Assembly: GCA_016213105.1 (NCBI GenBank)
Contig: JACRBN010000005.1
Coordinates: 186,001 to 250,000, forward strand
DNA: 64,000 nt
Direction: 5' to 3'
Origin: Chloroflexota bacterium
GTDB taxonomy: Bacteria; Chloroflexota; Anaerolineae; Anaerolineales; Villigracilaceae
Shown piece by piece: positions 1 through 7,898 of this stretch. The position numbers and the translations under genes were made by a program. Each line of letters opens with the position of its first letter. Positions within the stretch are counted from its first letter, which is position 1. The notes beneath the pieces are model-generated. The model had not been told where the DNA came from, did not search any database, and worked only from the letters and a program-made list of their open reading frames with translations.

Positions 1-447
1 ACACTGTCCCTGCTCGCCTGCTACGAGACCCCGCCGACTCAGCCGGACTGGGAACTGCTTTTGCCAGAAACTTCAGCATCCATTCAACTGATCAGCAATG
101 AAAGCAGTAAGAACGCGGCTGGGCATAAACTCTGTTTGTGCATTCAGGCGCGGCCCGCCTGGAGTCGTCAGCGCCTCAATTCATCCGCCGAGGAGTGGGC
201 CTGTGACCTCTTGCGCGAGACAGCCATGCTTCTCGGTGACTGGATGATGAAGCCAGACTGGCAGCGACCGCACCGCTGGCTTGAGTCGCGCCTCGATAGC
301 GCCAGTCGCCTGCGCGGACCGCTCCTCTATACCCTCGCTGGTTGCCAACTGGGAATCATCGGTGAATATTTCAACCCCGCCGGTGGACTGGAAGGGGCCT
401 TCCTTTCGGGGCGCCACCTGGCCGACTTGCTCAAGGAGACAACATGA
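1..447 (+). CDS. Amine-oxidase/renalase-like flavoprotein, C-terminal part (5' end outside window)
   Basis: The frame is open from base 1 to the stop at 445-447, so only the last ~148 codons are seen. The C-terminal stretch, a Gly-rich block followed by EGAFLSGRHLADLL, resembles the closing FAD-binding segment of flavin amine oxidases of the renalase/protoporphyrinogen-oxidase type, where the GAFLSG-like turn contacts the flavin. The upstream HRWLESRL stretch fits the conserved HRW segment of renalase-like proteins. The N-terminal Rossmann motif lies outside the window, so substrate and start cannot be judged. The stop overlaps the start of ribA by 4 bases, implying co-transcription. Family assignment rests only on the C-terminal motif. 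Confidence 0.6.
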   Translation, partial: TLSLLACYETPPTQPDWELLLPETSASIQLISNESSKNAAGHKLCLCIQARPAWSRQRLNSSAEEWACDLLRETAMLLGDWMMKPDWQRPHRWLESRLDSASRLRGPLLYTLAGCQLGIIGEYFNPAGGLEGAFLSGRHLADLLKETT

Positions 448-1190
448 AAAAACAAGTTTCACAAAAATTGCTCGACCTGGTCGAAAAAGACAAAGAACAT
501 AGTTGTGCGGGCTACGGTCCTGACCACGTCTGTGTCCGCGCGGCCGGCGTTGCAGACCTGCCGACCGAGTTCGGCCACTTCAACATCGTCGCTTTTTGGA
601 ACAATCGTGACGAGAAGGATCATATTGCGATTGTGCATGGTGAAGTGGTCGGTCTGGAAAATGTCCCCGTACGCCTGCATTCTGAATGCCTGACCGGCGA
701 TGCGCTCGGCTCACTGCGCTGTGACTGCCGTGACCAACTGAAGGTCTCGCTGCAACGCATTGCCGAGGAACCTTTGGGGATTGTGCTCTATCTGCGTCAG
801 GAGGGACGCGGTATCGGCCTGCTCAATAAAATTCGCGCCTACCAATTGCAAGATGGCGGACTCGATACCGTTGAGGCTAATCTCGCGCTTGGTTTTCGTG
901 ACGACGAACGCGACTTCGCCGTGGCCGCGCACATGTTGCACTCATTGGGGATTAAGAGCGTGCGCCTGATGACCAATAACCCCAAGAAAGTGGACGAACT
1001 CCGCCAATACCAAATCAATGTGGTCGAACGTTTGCCGCACATCATTCCGCCCAACGAACATAACCGTTTCTATCTCGAGACCAAATCGCGCCGCTCGGGC
1101 CATTGGATTGATTTCGAGGGCCATCCGCACCTGCCGGAGCAGGCCGATGGTGTCCAGGTGGCCGGAATGGCCTCCACAGACGCTGAATAA
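444..1190 (+). CDS. ribA: GTP cyclohydrolase II
   Basis: Catalyses the first committed step of riboflavin synthesis: GTP to 2,5-diamino-6-ribosylamino-pyrimidinone 5'-phosphate, formate and pyrophosphate, in the cytoplasm. The zinc-binding cysteines are visible as C82, C93 and C95, with the same 11/2 spacing as the family. RQEGRGIGLLNKIRAYQLQ (118-136) and the TNNPKKVDEL segment (178-187) are family signatures. At 248 aa it is longer than the ~200-aa stand-alone RibA, with an N-terminal extension of about 30 residues and a C-terminal tail. It is not fused to the RibB (DHBP synthase) domain. The start ATG overlaps the preceding stop. No FMN riboswitch is evident, and no other rib genes are in the window. 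Confidence 0.95.
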   Translation: MKKQVSQKLLDLVEKDKEHSCAGYGPDHVCVRAAGVADLPTEFGHFNIVAFWNNRDEKDHIAIVHGEVVGLENVPVRLHSECLTGDALGSLRCDCRDQLKVSLQRIAEEPLGIVLYLRQEGRGIGLLNKIRAYQLQDGGLDTVEANLALGFRDDERDFAVAAHMLHSLGIKSVRLMTNNPKKVDELRQYQINVVERLPHIIPPNEHNRFYLETKSRRSGHWIDFEGHPHLPEQADGVQVAGMASTDAE

Positions 1191-1223
1191 TGGTCAGACA
1201 CTTTCCCTGTGAGTGAGGAGAAT

Positions 1224-1988
1224 ATGAAAGATCAATTGCGACGGATTGCTGTCATCGTGACCATCCTGGCCACCCTGGTGGTCAACGGGCTGGCAAACAC
1301 CCTGCCTCTTAACGGACTGAACACCGGTCAGATTTCCGACCGCTTCAATGTCTATTTCGTCCCGGCGGGGTACGTGTTTTCCATCTGGGGCTTGATCTAC
1401 CTCGCATTGATAGCCTTTGCCGTTTTCCAAGCCTTACCTTCCCAACGAGAGAATCCCCGCCTGCGCGCCACGGGCTGGTGGATTTCCCTGGGCGGTCTGG
1501 CCAACAGTGTCTGGATTTTCTTTTGGCACTATGAGCAGTTCCCGCTGACGCTGATCGCCATGCTGGTCTTGCTTGGCACGCTGATCGTCACTTACCTGCG
1601 CCTGGGCATCGGACGAACCACGGCCCCCGCGGCTGAGACCTGGTTTGCGCGCCTGCCCTTCAGCATCTATCTCGGCTGGATCACGGTCGCAACCGTGGCC
1701 AATGTCACTTCCTTGCTGGACTACCTGAACTGGAACGGGTTCGGAATTGCCCCCGAAACCTGGATGGGCATTGTGCTGGCGACCGTGCTGGTGATTGCGG
1801 TGCTGATGAATTTCACCCGCCGCGACATCGCTTACACGGCGGTGATTCTGTGGGCGCTGGCTGGGATTTCAGTTAGGCACGCCGCCGTTCCATCGGTAGC
1901 CATCCCCACCTGGATTACCTTTGGGTTGGTTGCGCTGACTCTCATTGCAGCGTTTTTCCTGCGACGGACAGAAAAGACTGTCAGATAA
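1224..1988 (+). CDS. TspO/MBR-like tryptophan-rich membrane protein
   Basis: An integral membrane protein of about 254 aa, rich in Trp and with roughly eight hydrophobic segments. The FVPAGYVFSIWGLIYLAL stretch near residues 45-62 matches the conserved first-helix region of tryptophan-rich sensory (TspO/MBR-like) proteins. The family binds tetrapyrroles or other hydrophobic ligands, but the ligand here is unknown. This is a long variant, since classical TspO has five helices in ~160 aa. I place the start at ATG 1224 because GAGGAG lies just upstream at 1215-1220. An in-frame GTG at 1209 would add five residues and lacks a good ribosome site. It follows ribA by 33 bases. Confidence 0.75.
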   Translation: MKDQLRRIAVIVTILATLVVNGLANTLPLNGLNTGQISDRFNVYFVPAGYVFSIWGLIYLALIAFAVFQALPSQRENPRLRATGWWISLGGLANSVWIFFWHYEQFPLTLIAMLVLLGTLIVTYLRLGIGRTTAPAAETWFARLPFSIYLGWITVATVANVTSLLDYLNWNGFGIAPETWMGIVLATVLVIAVLMNFTRRDIAYTAVILWALAGISVRHAAVPSVAIPTWITFGLVALTLIAAFFLRRTEKTVR

Positions 1989-2011
1989 AACCATTTGAGA
2001 AAGAAGGATAA

Positions 2012-2353
2012 ATGAACCTTTTGATGGTCTTGAAAATTATCGCCGCCCTGTTGACGGCGGCAACCGGCCTGTTGGCGCTCATCAAACCAGACGCGACCTA
2101 TGGCTTTATCGGCTTGAACGCCAATGGCGTGCGCGGGGTCTCGGAGATACGCTCAATTTTCGGCGGAATGTTCATCGCGCTGGGGATTGTGCCACTATTT
2201 CTGGGCCCGGTAGCCTATCAAATACTGGGCATTACCTACCTGGCGATTGCCGCGGCGCGGGCATTCTCGATTTTGTTTGACAAATCCTATGCTCAATCGA
2301 ATCTCATCAGCCTGGTCATTGAAATTTTGCTGGGCGTAATCCTGATCATCTAG
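2012..2353 (+). CDS. Small membrane protein, DUF4345-like
   Basis: A 113-residue protein with four predicted helices (about 4-24, 50-65, 68-88, 98-113). The RG..EIRS..GG arrangement (R41 G42, E45-R47, G51 G52) is typical of DUF4345-type small membrane proteins, whose biochemical role is unknown. AGAAGGA lies just upstream of the ATG. It sits between the TspO-like and DegV genes with short gaps, so it is probably part of the same transcript. The family call rests on this one motif and the helix layout. Confidence 0.6.
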   Translation: MNLLMVLKIIAALLTAATGLLALIKPDATYGFIGLNANGVRGVSEIRSIFGGMFIALGIVPLFLGPVAYQILGITYLAIAAARAFSILFDKSYAQSNLISLVIEILLGVILII

Positions 2354-2364
2354 CGAGGTGTGAA

Positions 2365-3210
2365 TTGCCTGTTCGCATTGTGACCGACAGCACCTGTGAT
2401 TTGCCCGCCGAGACGATTGCCCGTTACGGCATTTCGGTTGTTCCGCTGTACATCAACGTGGGCAACCAGGGCTTTTTAGATGGCATTGACATGAAGCGTG
2501 ACGAGTTTTACACGCGGCTGCCCACGTTCTCAACCCACCCCACCACGGCTGTCCCCTCGCCGCAAAAATTCCGTGCCATCTACGATATGCTGGCCGATGA
2601 AGGCGCTAGCGAGATTTTGTCCATTCACATCTCGATTTCTCTGAGCGCAACGGTAGATGTGGCGCGCACGGCTGCCCAAGAAACCTCCTCGACGACCGTC
2701 ACCGTCTTCGATTCGCAGCAGTTGAGCCTGGGAACTGGTTTCCTGGTGGAGACAGCGGCGAAAATGGCGGCTGCGGGCAGTTCGGTGGCTGAGATTCTCG
2801 CCGCCCTCAACGATCAAACCCAACGCAGTTACGTTTTCGCCGCGCTGGATACGCTGGAATTCTTGAAACGCAGCGGGCGCATGAACAAATACATGGCTGG
2901 TTTTGCCACGCTGCTGCAGATCAAACCGATTTTGACGATGCACAACGGCAAACCTGGTACGGAGCGCGTGCGCACGCGTGACCGTGCCATCCAACGCCTG
3001 GTGAAACTGCTGGCCGAGCTTGGCCCGCTGGAGCGTGTCGCCGTCGTACATACGCACGCCTTGCCGGAACGGATCGCTGAACTGTCCACCCTGGCGGCGG
3101 GTTTGCTCCCACAAGGGGAGATACTGGCCGAAGATATTACCCCTGTGATTGGGGCGCATATCGGCCCGGGCGCAGTCGGGTTTGCCGCCATTGCGGCTTC
3201 GAAAAAATAA
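2365..3210 (+). CDS. DegV family fatty-acid-binding protein
   Basis: A 281-residue cytoplasmic DegV protein. The family binds a fatty acid between two domains and, as FakB, presents it to the kinase FakA for phosphorylation. The opening beta strand VRIVTDSTCDLP (3-14) and the HPTTAVPSP segment (58-66) are the family's hallmarks, and length is normal. The start is a TTG at 2365, preceded by GAGGTG. No ATG is available close to the N-terminal TDSTCDLP motif, so TTG is well supported. No FakA-like kinase gene lies in this window. It follows the DUF4345-like gene by 11 bases. Confidence 0.9.
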   Translation: MPVRIVTDSTCDLPAETIARYGISVVPLYINVGNQGFLDGIDMKRDEFYTRLPTFSTHPTTAVPSPQKFRAIYDMLADEGASEILSIHISISLSATVDVARTAAQETSSTTVTVFDSQQLSLGTGFLVETAAKMAAAGSSVAEILAALNDQTQRSYVFAALDTLEFLKRSGRMNKYMAGFATLLQIKPILTMHNGKPGTERVRTRDRAIQRLVKLLAELGPLERVAVVHTHALPERIAELSTLAAGLLPQGEILAEDITPVIGAHIGPGAVGFAAIAASKK

Positions 3211-3225
3211 AGAAAGGAAATACCT

Positions 3226-3387
3226 ATGAAAGTTGCCAAGCTGATTGCTTTGGCTGGCCATGACTGGCATCCTTGCAGATCAGCGGCGGTGACTGGAAAC
3301 ACTTCTGCTACGGAAAACGATCCATCTGATATAGTCACAACCAATGAAAGGAGTTTGAAATGGGTACAAAAGGTCGTCAAATTGTAG
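3226..3387 (+). pseudogene. Possible remnant of a short lipoprotein gene
   Basis: A 53-codon ORF with a good ribosome site (AGAAAGGAAA) 7 bases before its ATG. It starts MKVAKLIALA like a signal peptide, but the hydrophobic stretch is broken (HDWHPC) and the rest is low-complexity. A +1 shift near base 3256 would continue the hydrophobic run (MTGILAD), so this may be a frameshifted lipoprotein. The ORF runs 28 bases into the next gene. I see no domain. It may also be non-coding. Confidence 0.25.
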
Positions 3388-3860
3388 GAATGGATGTGGA
3401 TGAATTGTTAGGCCTTCTCAATCAAGCTTTTGCCGATGAGTGGCTCGCCTATTACCAGTACTGGTTGGGAGCTAAAATCGTCAAGGGGCCCATGAAAGAT
3501 GCGGTTGCATCTGAACTGCTCTTGCATGCCACTGAAGAACTGGCTCATGCTGATATGCTGGCGCTGCGCATCATTCAATTGGGCGGGATACCGCTCCTCA
3601 GCCCTGATGAATGGTTAAAGCATACCCATTGTGGATACGATGCACCCACCGATCCATTTGTCAAACAAGTTCTGATGCAAAACATTAAAGGGGAGCAATG
3701 TGCAATCGATGTATACCAGAAACTGCTTCAAATTGTTAAGGACAAAGATCCGGTAACCTACAACATTGTTCTGACTATTCTCCAGCAGGAAGTTGAGCAC
3801 GAAGAAGATTTACAATCTCTTGATGAGGATCTGGATTCCTTGATGATGCGTAAAAGATAA
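3360..3860 (+). CDS. Ferritin-like diiron protein (bacterioferritin/DPSL type)
   Basis: A 166-residue four-helix-bundle protein. The metal-ligand pattern of ferritin-like proteins is visible: E27 (ADEWLAYYQY), E60 and H63 (EELAHAD), E112 (GEQCAIDVYQ), and E144/H147 (EVEHEED). The predicted role is iron oxidation or storage, or peroxide protection, in the cytoplasm. The C-terminal spacing resembles bacterioferritin-like or Dps-like proteins more than classical ferritin, and no heme-ligating Met is apparent. AAAGGAG precedes the ATG. It appears monocistronic, with a hairpin just downstream. Confidence 0.85.
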   Translation: MGTKGRQIVGMDVDELLGLLNQAFADEWLAYYQYWLGAKIVKGPMKDAVASELLLHATEELAHADMLALRIIQLGGIPLLSPDEWLKHTHCGYDAPTDPFVKQVLMQNIKGEQCAIDVYQKLLQIVKDKDPVTYNIVLTILQQEVEHEEDLQSLDEDLDSLMMRKR

Positions 3861-3866
3861 ACTAAA

Positions 3867-3900
3867 ACCTGCCGGGTGTACTCAGTACCTCACGGCAGGT
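3867..3900 (+). terminator. Hairpin after the ferritin-like gene
   Basis: Arms ACCTGCCG (3867-3874) and CGGCAGGT (3893-3900) pair perfectly, with a small inner GTAC-TCA-GTAC hairpin in the loop. It lies 7 bases past the stop codon, as expected for a terminator, but has no T-run, so termination is uncertain. Confidence 0.45.
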
Positions 3901-4104
3901 AAATATAAATTGGTTCTCTGAGAATTTCCGCGGTAAGACCCCAAAATGCGGCACTCTTCACCCCGTCAGCCCATCGGGGCAGGCAGGAAAATTCTAGAGA
4001 CCCACTTATGCCCGAAATTATGGATCAATTGTCAGTGGTAAACTTTAAAGACGAATATAAAATCATGGTCATAGAACAAGCTTTACTGACCACAGGAGCA
4101 AAGG

Positions 4105-5352
4105 ATGTCAAAACAAAGAGTTGTTGTCACTGGCATGGGAGCAATCTCTTCCCTTGGAGGGGTGGATGAGTTCTGGAAAGGACTGCTGGCAGGGCGCTCT
4201 GGTATTCGGCACATTAGCCGCTTCGATGCTTCTTCAATGAAAACACAAGTGGCTGGTGAAGTGGATTTTGACCCTGCCCAATACAACCTGGCTGCCAAGA
4301 ATGCACGACGGATGTCCCGCGCATCTCAAATGGCGCTGGCAGCTGCTTCGCTGGCACTCGCCGATTCAAACCTGACCGTGGATGTCATTCAAGCGCAAAG
4401 CGAACGAAGCGGGGTGGTTCTGGGAACTGCCAATGCAGGTTTTGAAGTATTGTTGCAAACAGTCCTCGATCATCGTCTTCAGGGCAGCCGGATCAATCCA
4501 ACCGCGTTGATTAACGGTTTACCCAACATGCCAAGCCATTACGTCAGTTCATATACCGGTGCTGCGGGGCCATTCCACACGGTCTCTGCCACATGTGCGA
4601 GCGGCACGCAATCCATTGGTCTGGCGTTGGATCAGATCCGCGCAGGGCGGGCAGATCTTATGCTTGCCGGTGGCGTGGATACGCTCATCCATCCCGATGT
4701 GATGCAGGCATTCGAAGCCATGACCGTTTTGGCGTCCAAATATGGCCAGGAACCTGCCCGCACAGCCCGACCGTTTGACGCCGAACGGGATGGTTTCGTT
4801 ATGGGTGAAGGCTGCGGCATCCTCGTGCTGGAAAGTTTGGAACACGCCCTAAACAGATCTGCTCGTATCTATGCTGAAGTTCTCGGGTCTGCCACCTCTT
4901 CAGATGCCGGTCACAGCGCAGCGCCTGATTCAGAAGGAAAGGGTGCAGCCAATGCGATGCAATGGGCATTGGAAGATGCGGGGTGTTTGCCGGAACAGGT
5001 TGATTACATCAACGCCCACGGCACTGGGACAGTTGTCAACGATGTTATGGAAACAAAAGCCATAAAACGCGTTTTTGGCGAACGGGCTTATCAAATCCCC
5101 ATTAGTTCAACAAAGTCCATGATCGGTCATTGTATGGGAGGCTCAGGCGCGCTGGAGGCAATTGCATGTGTGAAGTCACTGGTAGAGGGAGTTTTACACC
5201 CAACGATCAATCTCGAAACCCCCGATCCTGAGTGCGACCTTGATTATGTCCCCCAGAAAGCGCGTCAAACCAACCTGCGTGTCGTTCTCTCGAACAGCTT
5301 TGGTCTTGGCGGGCAAAATGCCTGTCTCGTTTTGGGAAAATACGCAGGATAG
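4105..5352 (+). CDS. fabF: Beta-ketoacyl-ACP synthase II (FabF/KS type)
   Basis: Condensing enzyme of fatty-acid elongation that adds a two-carbon unit from malonyl-ACP to acyl-ACP. The Cys-His-His triad is complete: C164 (SATCASG), H305 (NAHGTGT) and H342 (MIGHCMGG), with the conserved K337. The 415-aa length is normal for FabF. An AGGAGCAAAGG ribosome site precedes the ATG. The gene stands alone, without acpP, fabD or fabG next to it. It sits in the lower-GC, insertion-rich part of the window, so it may be an accessory paralogue rather than the main FabF. No product can be assigned from context. Confidence 0.9.
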   Translation: MSKQRVVVTGMGAISSLGGVDEFWKGLLAGRSGIRHISRFDASSMKTQVAGEVDFDPAQYNLAAKNARRMSRASQMALAAASLALADSNLTVDVIQAQSERSGVVLGTANAGFEVLLQTVLDHRLQGSRINPTALINGLPNMPSHYVSSYTGAAGPFHTVSATCASGTQSIGLALDQIRAGRADLMLAGGVDTLIHPDVMQAFEAMTVLASKYGQEPARTARPFDAERDGFVMGEGCGILVLESLEHALNRSARIYAEVLGSATSSDAGHSAAPDSEGKGAANAMQWALEDAGCLPEQVDYINAHGTGTVVNDVMETKAIKRVFGERAYQIPISSTKSMIGHCMGGSGALEAIACVKSLVEGVLHPTINLETPDPECDLDYVPQKARQTNLRVVLSNSFGLGGQNACLVLGKYAG

Positions 5353-5357
5353 AACAA

Positions 5358-5661
5358 GTGGTTCTCATAACCGAATTAGCAACCGCGAATTTGCTCATCA
5401 CAATTCATTACGGAAAACTCACAGCGGCGGATAATGTCGAAGCAACGGCGATCAAGTTGGGAAAAGATGGGGCGTTGGGAATCTTGCAGAGTCAAAAAAT
5501 CCAGGTGAAAAGTATTCCAGTAAAAGTGATCGATACCGTCGGCGCAGCTGGCGCTATCCTTTCGGTTCATGAGCCGCTGGGATGGGAAGCACGAAGCCAT
5601 TATGGAACGCGGCGGCCCGAAAGACGTGCGCACGATTCTCCACGAAGGCAGAATGGAAATG
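5358..5661 (+). pseudogene. PfkB-like kinase fragment plus unassigned coding remnant
   Basis: The frame from 5358 gives a piece resembling the C-terminal ATP-site region of PfkB sugar kinases: LGKDGALGI followed by PVKVIDTVGAAGA, where the family has a DTxGAGD motif. The catalytic GAGD is replaced and both ends are missing, so it cannot be active. From about 5564 a different frame (RWDGKHEAIMERGG..., ending GRMEM) looks protein-like but I do not recognise it. Its stop TGA is supplied by the IS3 end. The ATG at about 5653 could be the original hsdM start (see 6870). This stretch reads as eroded, rearranged coding DNA. Confidence 0.45.
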
Positions 5662-5670
5662 TGACCTGCT

Positions 5671-6507
5671 TTAGTTTTTGTGTCCAGATGGAATGAGAGT
5701 CTGAGCGGGTTGAATTTGGGTAAGACATTGGGTGGCGAAGTTCGTGGGGGTCTTATAGCCCAACGAACTGTGAGGACGCAGTGTATTATAGTGCACTCGC
5801 CAATCTTCGATCACAACTTGGGCGTCCAGCAGGGATGAAAACCATTCGCGCTGCAAACATTCGTCACGGAACTTGTCATGGAAACTTTCGATAAAGCCGT
5901 TTTTCCAAGGCTGTCCTGGTGGAATAAAAGCGGGACCAACATTCTTTTCCGCCAACCAGGTTTGCACAGCCTCGGCGGTAAATTCGCTGCCATTATCGGA
6001 GCGGAGGAAAACGGGCGCACTACGTTTTTTCATGATCTCATCCAGAAATGCGATGACGTCTTTGGCAAGAATGGAAGTCGCAACCAGAATGTCGTGACAT
6101 TCTCGAGTAAACTCATCCAAAACACTCAAGGTCTTGAAGGGACGCCCATCTGCCAAACGGTCAAATAGGATATCGTACGTCCAGACATGATTGGGGTACT
6201 CGGCTTGTTGCGGTCGCGGAGTAGTGGTTTGATCCTTTTTGCGCGGTTTACGCGTGCGTTGTGCCCCAATTTTGAAGTTGTAGCGCTTCCAAAGCCGCCA
6301 GCAACGCCCAAAACCGATGCCGCTTTCAATCGCCACGCGGCGGTAGCCATAACGTGGATTGGCTCGGGCGGCAGTACGCATCTTTTCCAAAAACTGGATA
6401 TCCTGGGCGGGACGACGCAACACATACCTGCACACCGCACGGGAGATCCCGGTGTATCGACAGGCAGCTCGCTGGGAGAGTCCTTTGGTTTCTACTTGCT
6501 TGATCAT
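5671..6507 (-). CDS. IS3-family transposase OrfB (DDE integrase core)
   Basis: The catalytic half of the IS3 transposase, 278 aa from its own ATG. The rve-type core has D112 (TYDILFDR), D171 (LRSDNGSEF) and E207 (KNGFIESFHD). The 35-residue D-to-E spacing is the D,D(35)E signature. An N-terminal HTH_21-type region (RYGYRRVAIE) is present. It is most likely made as an OrfA-OrfB fusion by -1 frameshifting at the A8 run. The -1 frame upstream is open and reads KSLTTAERHAMIKQ into OrfB. All catalytic residues are present, so it may be active. Confidence 0.92.
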   Translation of the reverse strand: MIKQVETKGLSQRAACRYTGISRAVCRYVLRRPAQDIQFLEKMRTAARANPRYGYRRVAIESGIGFGRCWRLWKRYNFKIGAQRTRKPRKKDQTTTPRPQQAEYPNHVWTYDILFDRLADGRPFKTLSVLDEFTRECHDILVATSILAKDVIAFLDEIMKKRSAPVFLRSDNGSEFTAEAVQTWLAEKNVGPAFIPPGQPWKNGFIESFHDKFRDECLQREWFSSLLDAQVVIEDWRVHYNTLRPHSSLGYKTPTNFATQCLTQIQPAQTLIPSGHKN

Positions 6508-6527
6508 TGCATGTCGCTCCGCTGTTG

Positions 6528-6800
6528 TCAGGCTTTTTTTTGGAGAAACTCGCGAATGGCATCATTCGCCAGCAGTGCCTCGGCTAGCAAGCGTTTCAAT
6601 TTTGCGTTCTCGACCTCCAGCGCTTTCAGCCGTTTGGCATCCTCCACTTGTAAGCCGCCGTACTTGCGTTGCCAACGATAGTACGTGGCAGGGCTGATTT
6701 GCTCTTCACGGCATAAGTCCTCCACCTCTTTGCCTTTCGCCATTTCTTCCTCAGCTTTTCGCAAAAGCTTTACGATCTGTTTGGGCCTTCTTCGGTTCAT
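6528..6800 (-). CDS. IS3-family OrfA (HTH DNA-binding protein)
   Basis: A 90-aa protein with the Tnp_1-type helix-turn-helix (EEQISPATYYRWQRKYGGL) followed by a leucine-zipper-like coiled coil (LKALEVENAKLKRLLAEALL). This is the DNA-binding and dimerisation half of the IS3 transposase. Its last codons cross the run of eight A (6534-6541), giving QKKA-stop in frame 0 and OrfB in the -1 frame. Confidence 0.9.
   Translation of the reverse strand: MNRRRPKQIVKLLRKAEEEMAKGKEVEDLCREEQISPATYYRWQRKYGGLQVEDAKRLKALEVENAKLKRLLAEALLANDAIREFLQKKA
6534..6541 (-). promoter_or_regulatory. Programmed -1 frameshift site of the IS3 element
   Basis: Eight consecutive A on the coding strand, two codons before the OrfA stop. 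Slippage by -1 joins OrfA to the OrfB frame, which is open across the junction. This is the usual IS3 arrangement, and no downstream pseudoknot was analysed. Confidence 0.7.
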
Positions 6801-6869
6801 CAGAGTTTCGCTCCTTTTTGGGGTGCTCGACTCTCATTTTACTTGGTCACATTTTCCAGAGCAGGTCAC

Positions 6870-7523
6870 GACCAACTTTGGAAAAGCGCGGACGATCTGC
6901 GCGCGAACTCGGATTTGAAATCGAGTGAGTATTCAACACCTGTAATGGGGTTGATTTTCCTTAAGTTTGCCGACAACAAGTATCGCAAGCACGAAGATGA
7001 AATTTAGGCGGAATATCAGAAATTGAAGGGGACTCGCCGCGAGAAACCGTTGCATGAAATTGCCATTGAAAAGTGCGGATTTTATTTACCAGAACATGCC
7101 CGTTATAAATACCTGTTGAATTTGCCCGAAGAGAAGAACGTGGACAAGGCTTTGAAGGAAGCGATGTCTTCTATTGAAGAATATAAGGCGGAGTTGGCAG
7201 GAGTTTTGCCACAGGATGAATACTTCAAACTCACCCGCACTGACAAGACCATCCCGAGCCGTTTGCTGCGGAATTTTTCAAATATTCCCGATGACGCGGA
7301 CGGGGATCTGTTCGGGCAGATCTATGGATACTTCCTGAGTAACTTTGCTTTGGCAGAGGGACAGGGCGGCGGTGAATTCTTTACGCCACGTTCGGTGGTG
7401 CGCTTGATGGTGGAAATCATCGAACCGCATAAGGGGACAGTGTTTGACCCCGCCTGTGGTTCGGGCGGAATGTTCGTGCAGTCGGCGACTTTTGTGGAAA
7501 ACCATCGTAAGGCGACGGGCGCA
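6870..7523 (+). pseudogene. hsdM: Type I restriction-modification methyltransferase HsdM, truncated and interrupted
   Basis: The frame resuming right after the IS3 end reads DQLWKSADDLRANSD..., the N-terminal helical domain of HsdM (N6-adenine methyltransferase subunit of type I systems). An in-frame TAG at 7005-7007 breaks it. The frame continues to FFTPRSVVRLMVE and FDPACGSGGMF, the SAM-binding motif I region of class I DNA methyltransferases. The coding similarity ends near 7523, where a 101-bp dispersed repeat begins. The catalytic NPPF/NPPY motif and C-terminus are absent, so it is dead. Across the IS, ATG GAA ATG at 5653-5661 is in frame with it, suggesting the original start. No hsdS or hsdR was found. 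Confidence 0.85.
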
Positions 7524-7624
7524 GGATTGAAACGCGGAGAGTTAGGATGGGACAGCGGGTAGGGAGTTAAGCCTGTGACTTAAAACGTGGTACGTGAAAC
7601 TTCGCACCTCCGTCCCATCGCCTT
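7524..7624 (+). repeat. 101-bp dispersed repeat, copy 1
   Basis: Matches 29852-29952 over 101 bases with about seven differences by eye. Its ends contain a short inverted repeat (GATGGGAC near the left, GTCCCATC at the right). It overprints the 3' end of the hsdM remnant. The strand is arbitrary. Confidence 0.85.
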
Positions 7625-7803
7625 GGGGGAGAAGTAATGCATTTGAAGGAGTATGGGGGATATCCAGGGAGGGAGCATGCAAGCAGGGTTGTGAGGGCCT
7701 CCCGAACCGGGCACCCTCTATGCCGATAATTGTGATCGCTAATTGTTGTTCCCATAAAGACGTAGCTGTGTTTTGTAATCCGTGTTCAAAAATTTGACAT
7801 CAG

Positions 7804-7857
7804 CATTCTGTGCAAATATGCAATTTGATTGCGCTTTTGTACAGAATGCATTATACT
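7804..7857 (+). promoter_or_regulatory. Promoter with palindrome upstream of the AAA/DUF4143 gene
   Basis: TTGCGC (7829-7834), 17-bp spacer, TATACT (7852-7857). A perfect inverted pair CATTCTGT (7804-7811) / ACAGAATG (7841-7848) brackets and overlaps it, as expected for a repressor operator. The start codon is at 7899. A further TTGACA lies at 7794-7799. Operator function is inference. Confidence 0.5.
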
Positions 7858-7898
7858 AAAGATGCAGATGAGCAATATCCTGCAACTGGAGTGCGCTT

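Larger units (their letters stand above)
5662..6868 (-). mobile_element. IS3-family insertion sequence
   Basis: A ~1.2-kb element with two overlapping-type transposase frames on the minus strand. Its ends are an imperfect inverted repeat of about 40 bp. Both ends begin TGACCTGCT (5662 rightwards, and 6868 leftwards on the minus strand) and re-converge on AATGAGAGTC. Flanking bases (ATG left, CGA right) do not form a target duplication. Either the duplication has decayed or the flanks have rearranged. The insertion lies at the start of an hsdM reading frame. Confidence 0.9.

Noticed and set aside
4008-4170. Small ORF starting MPEIMDQLS before fabF
   Set aside because: No ribosome site, no motif, and it overlaps fabF in another frame.
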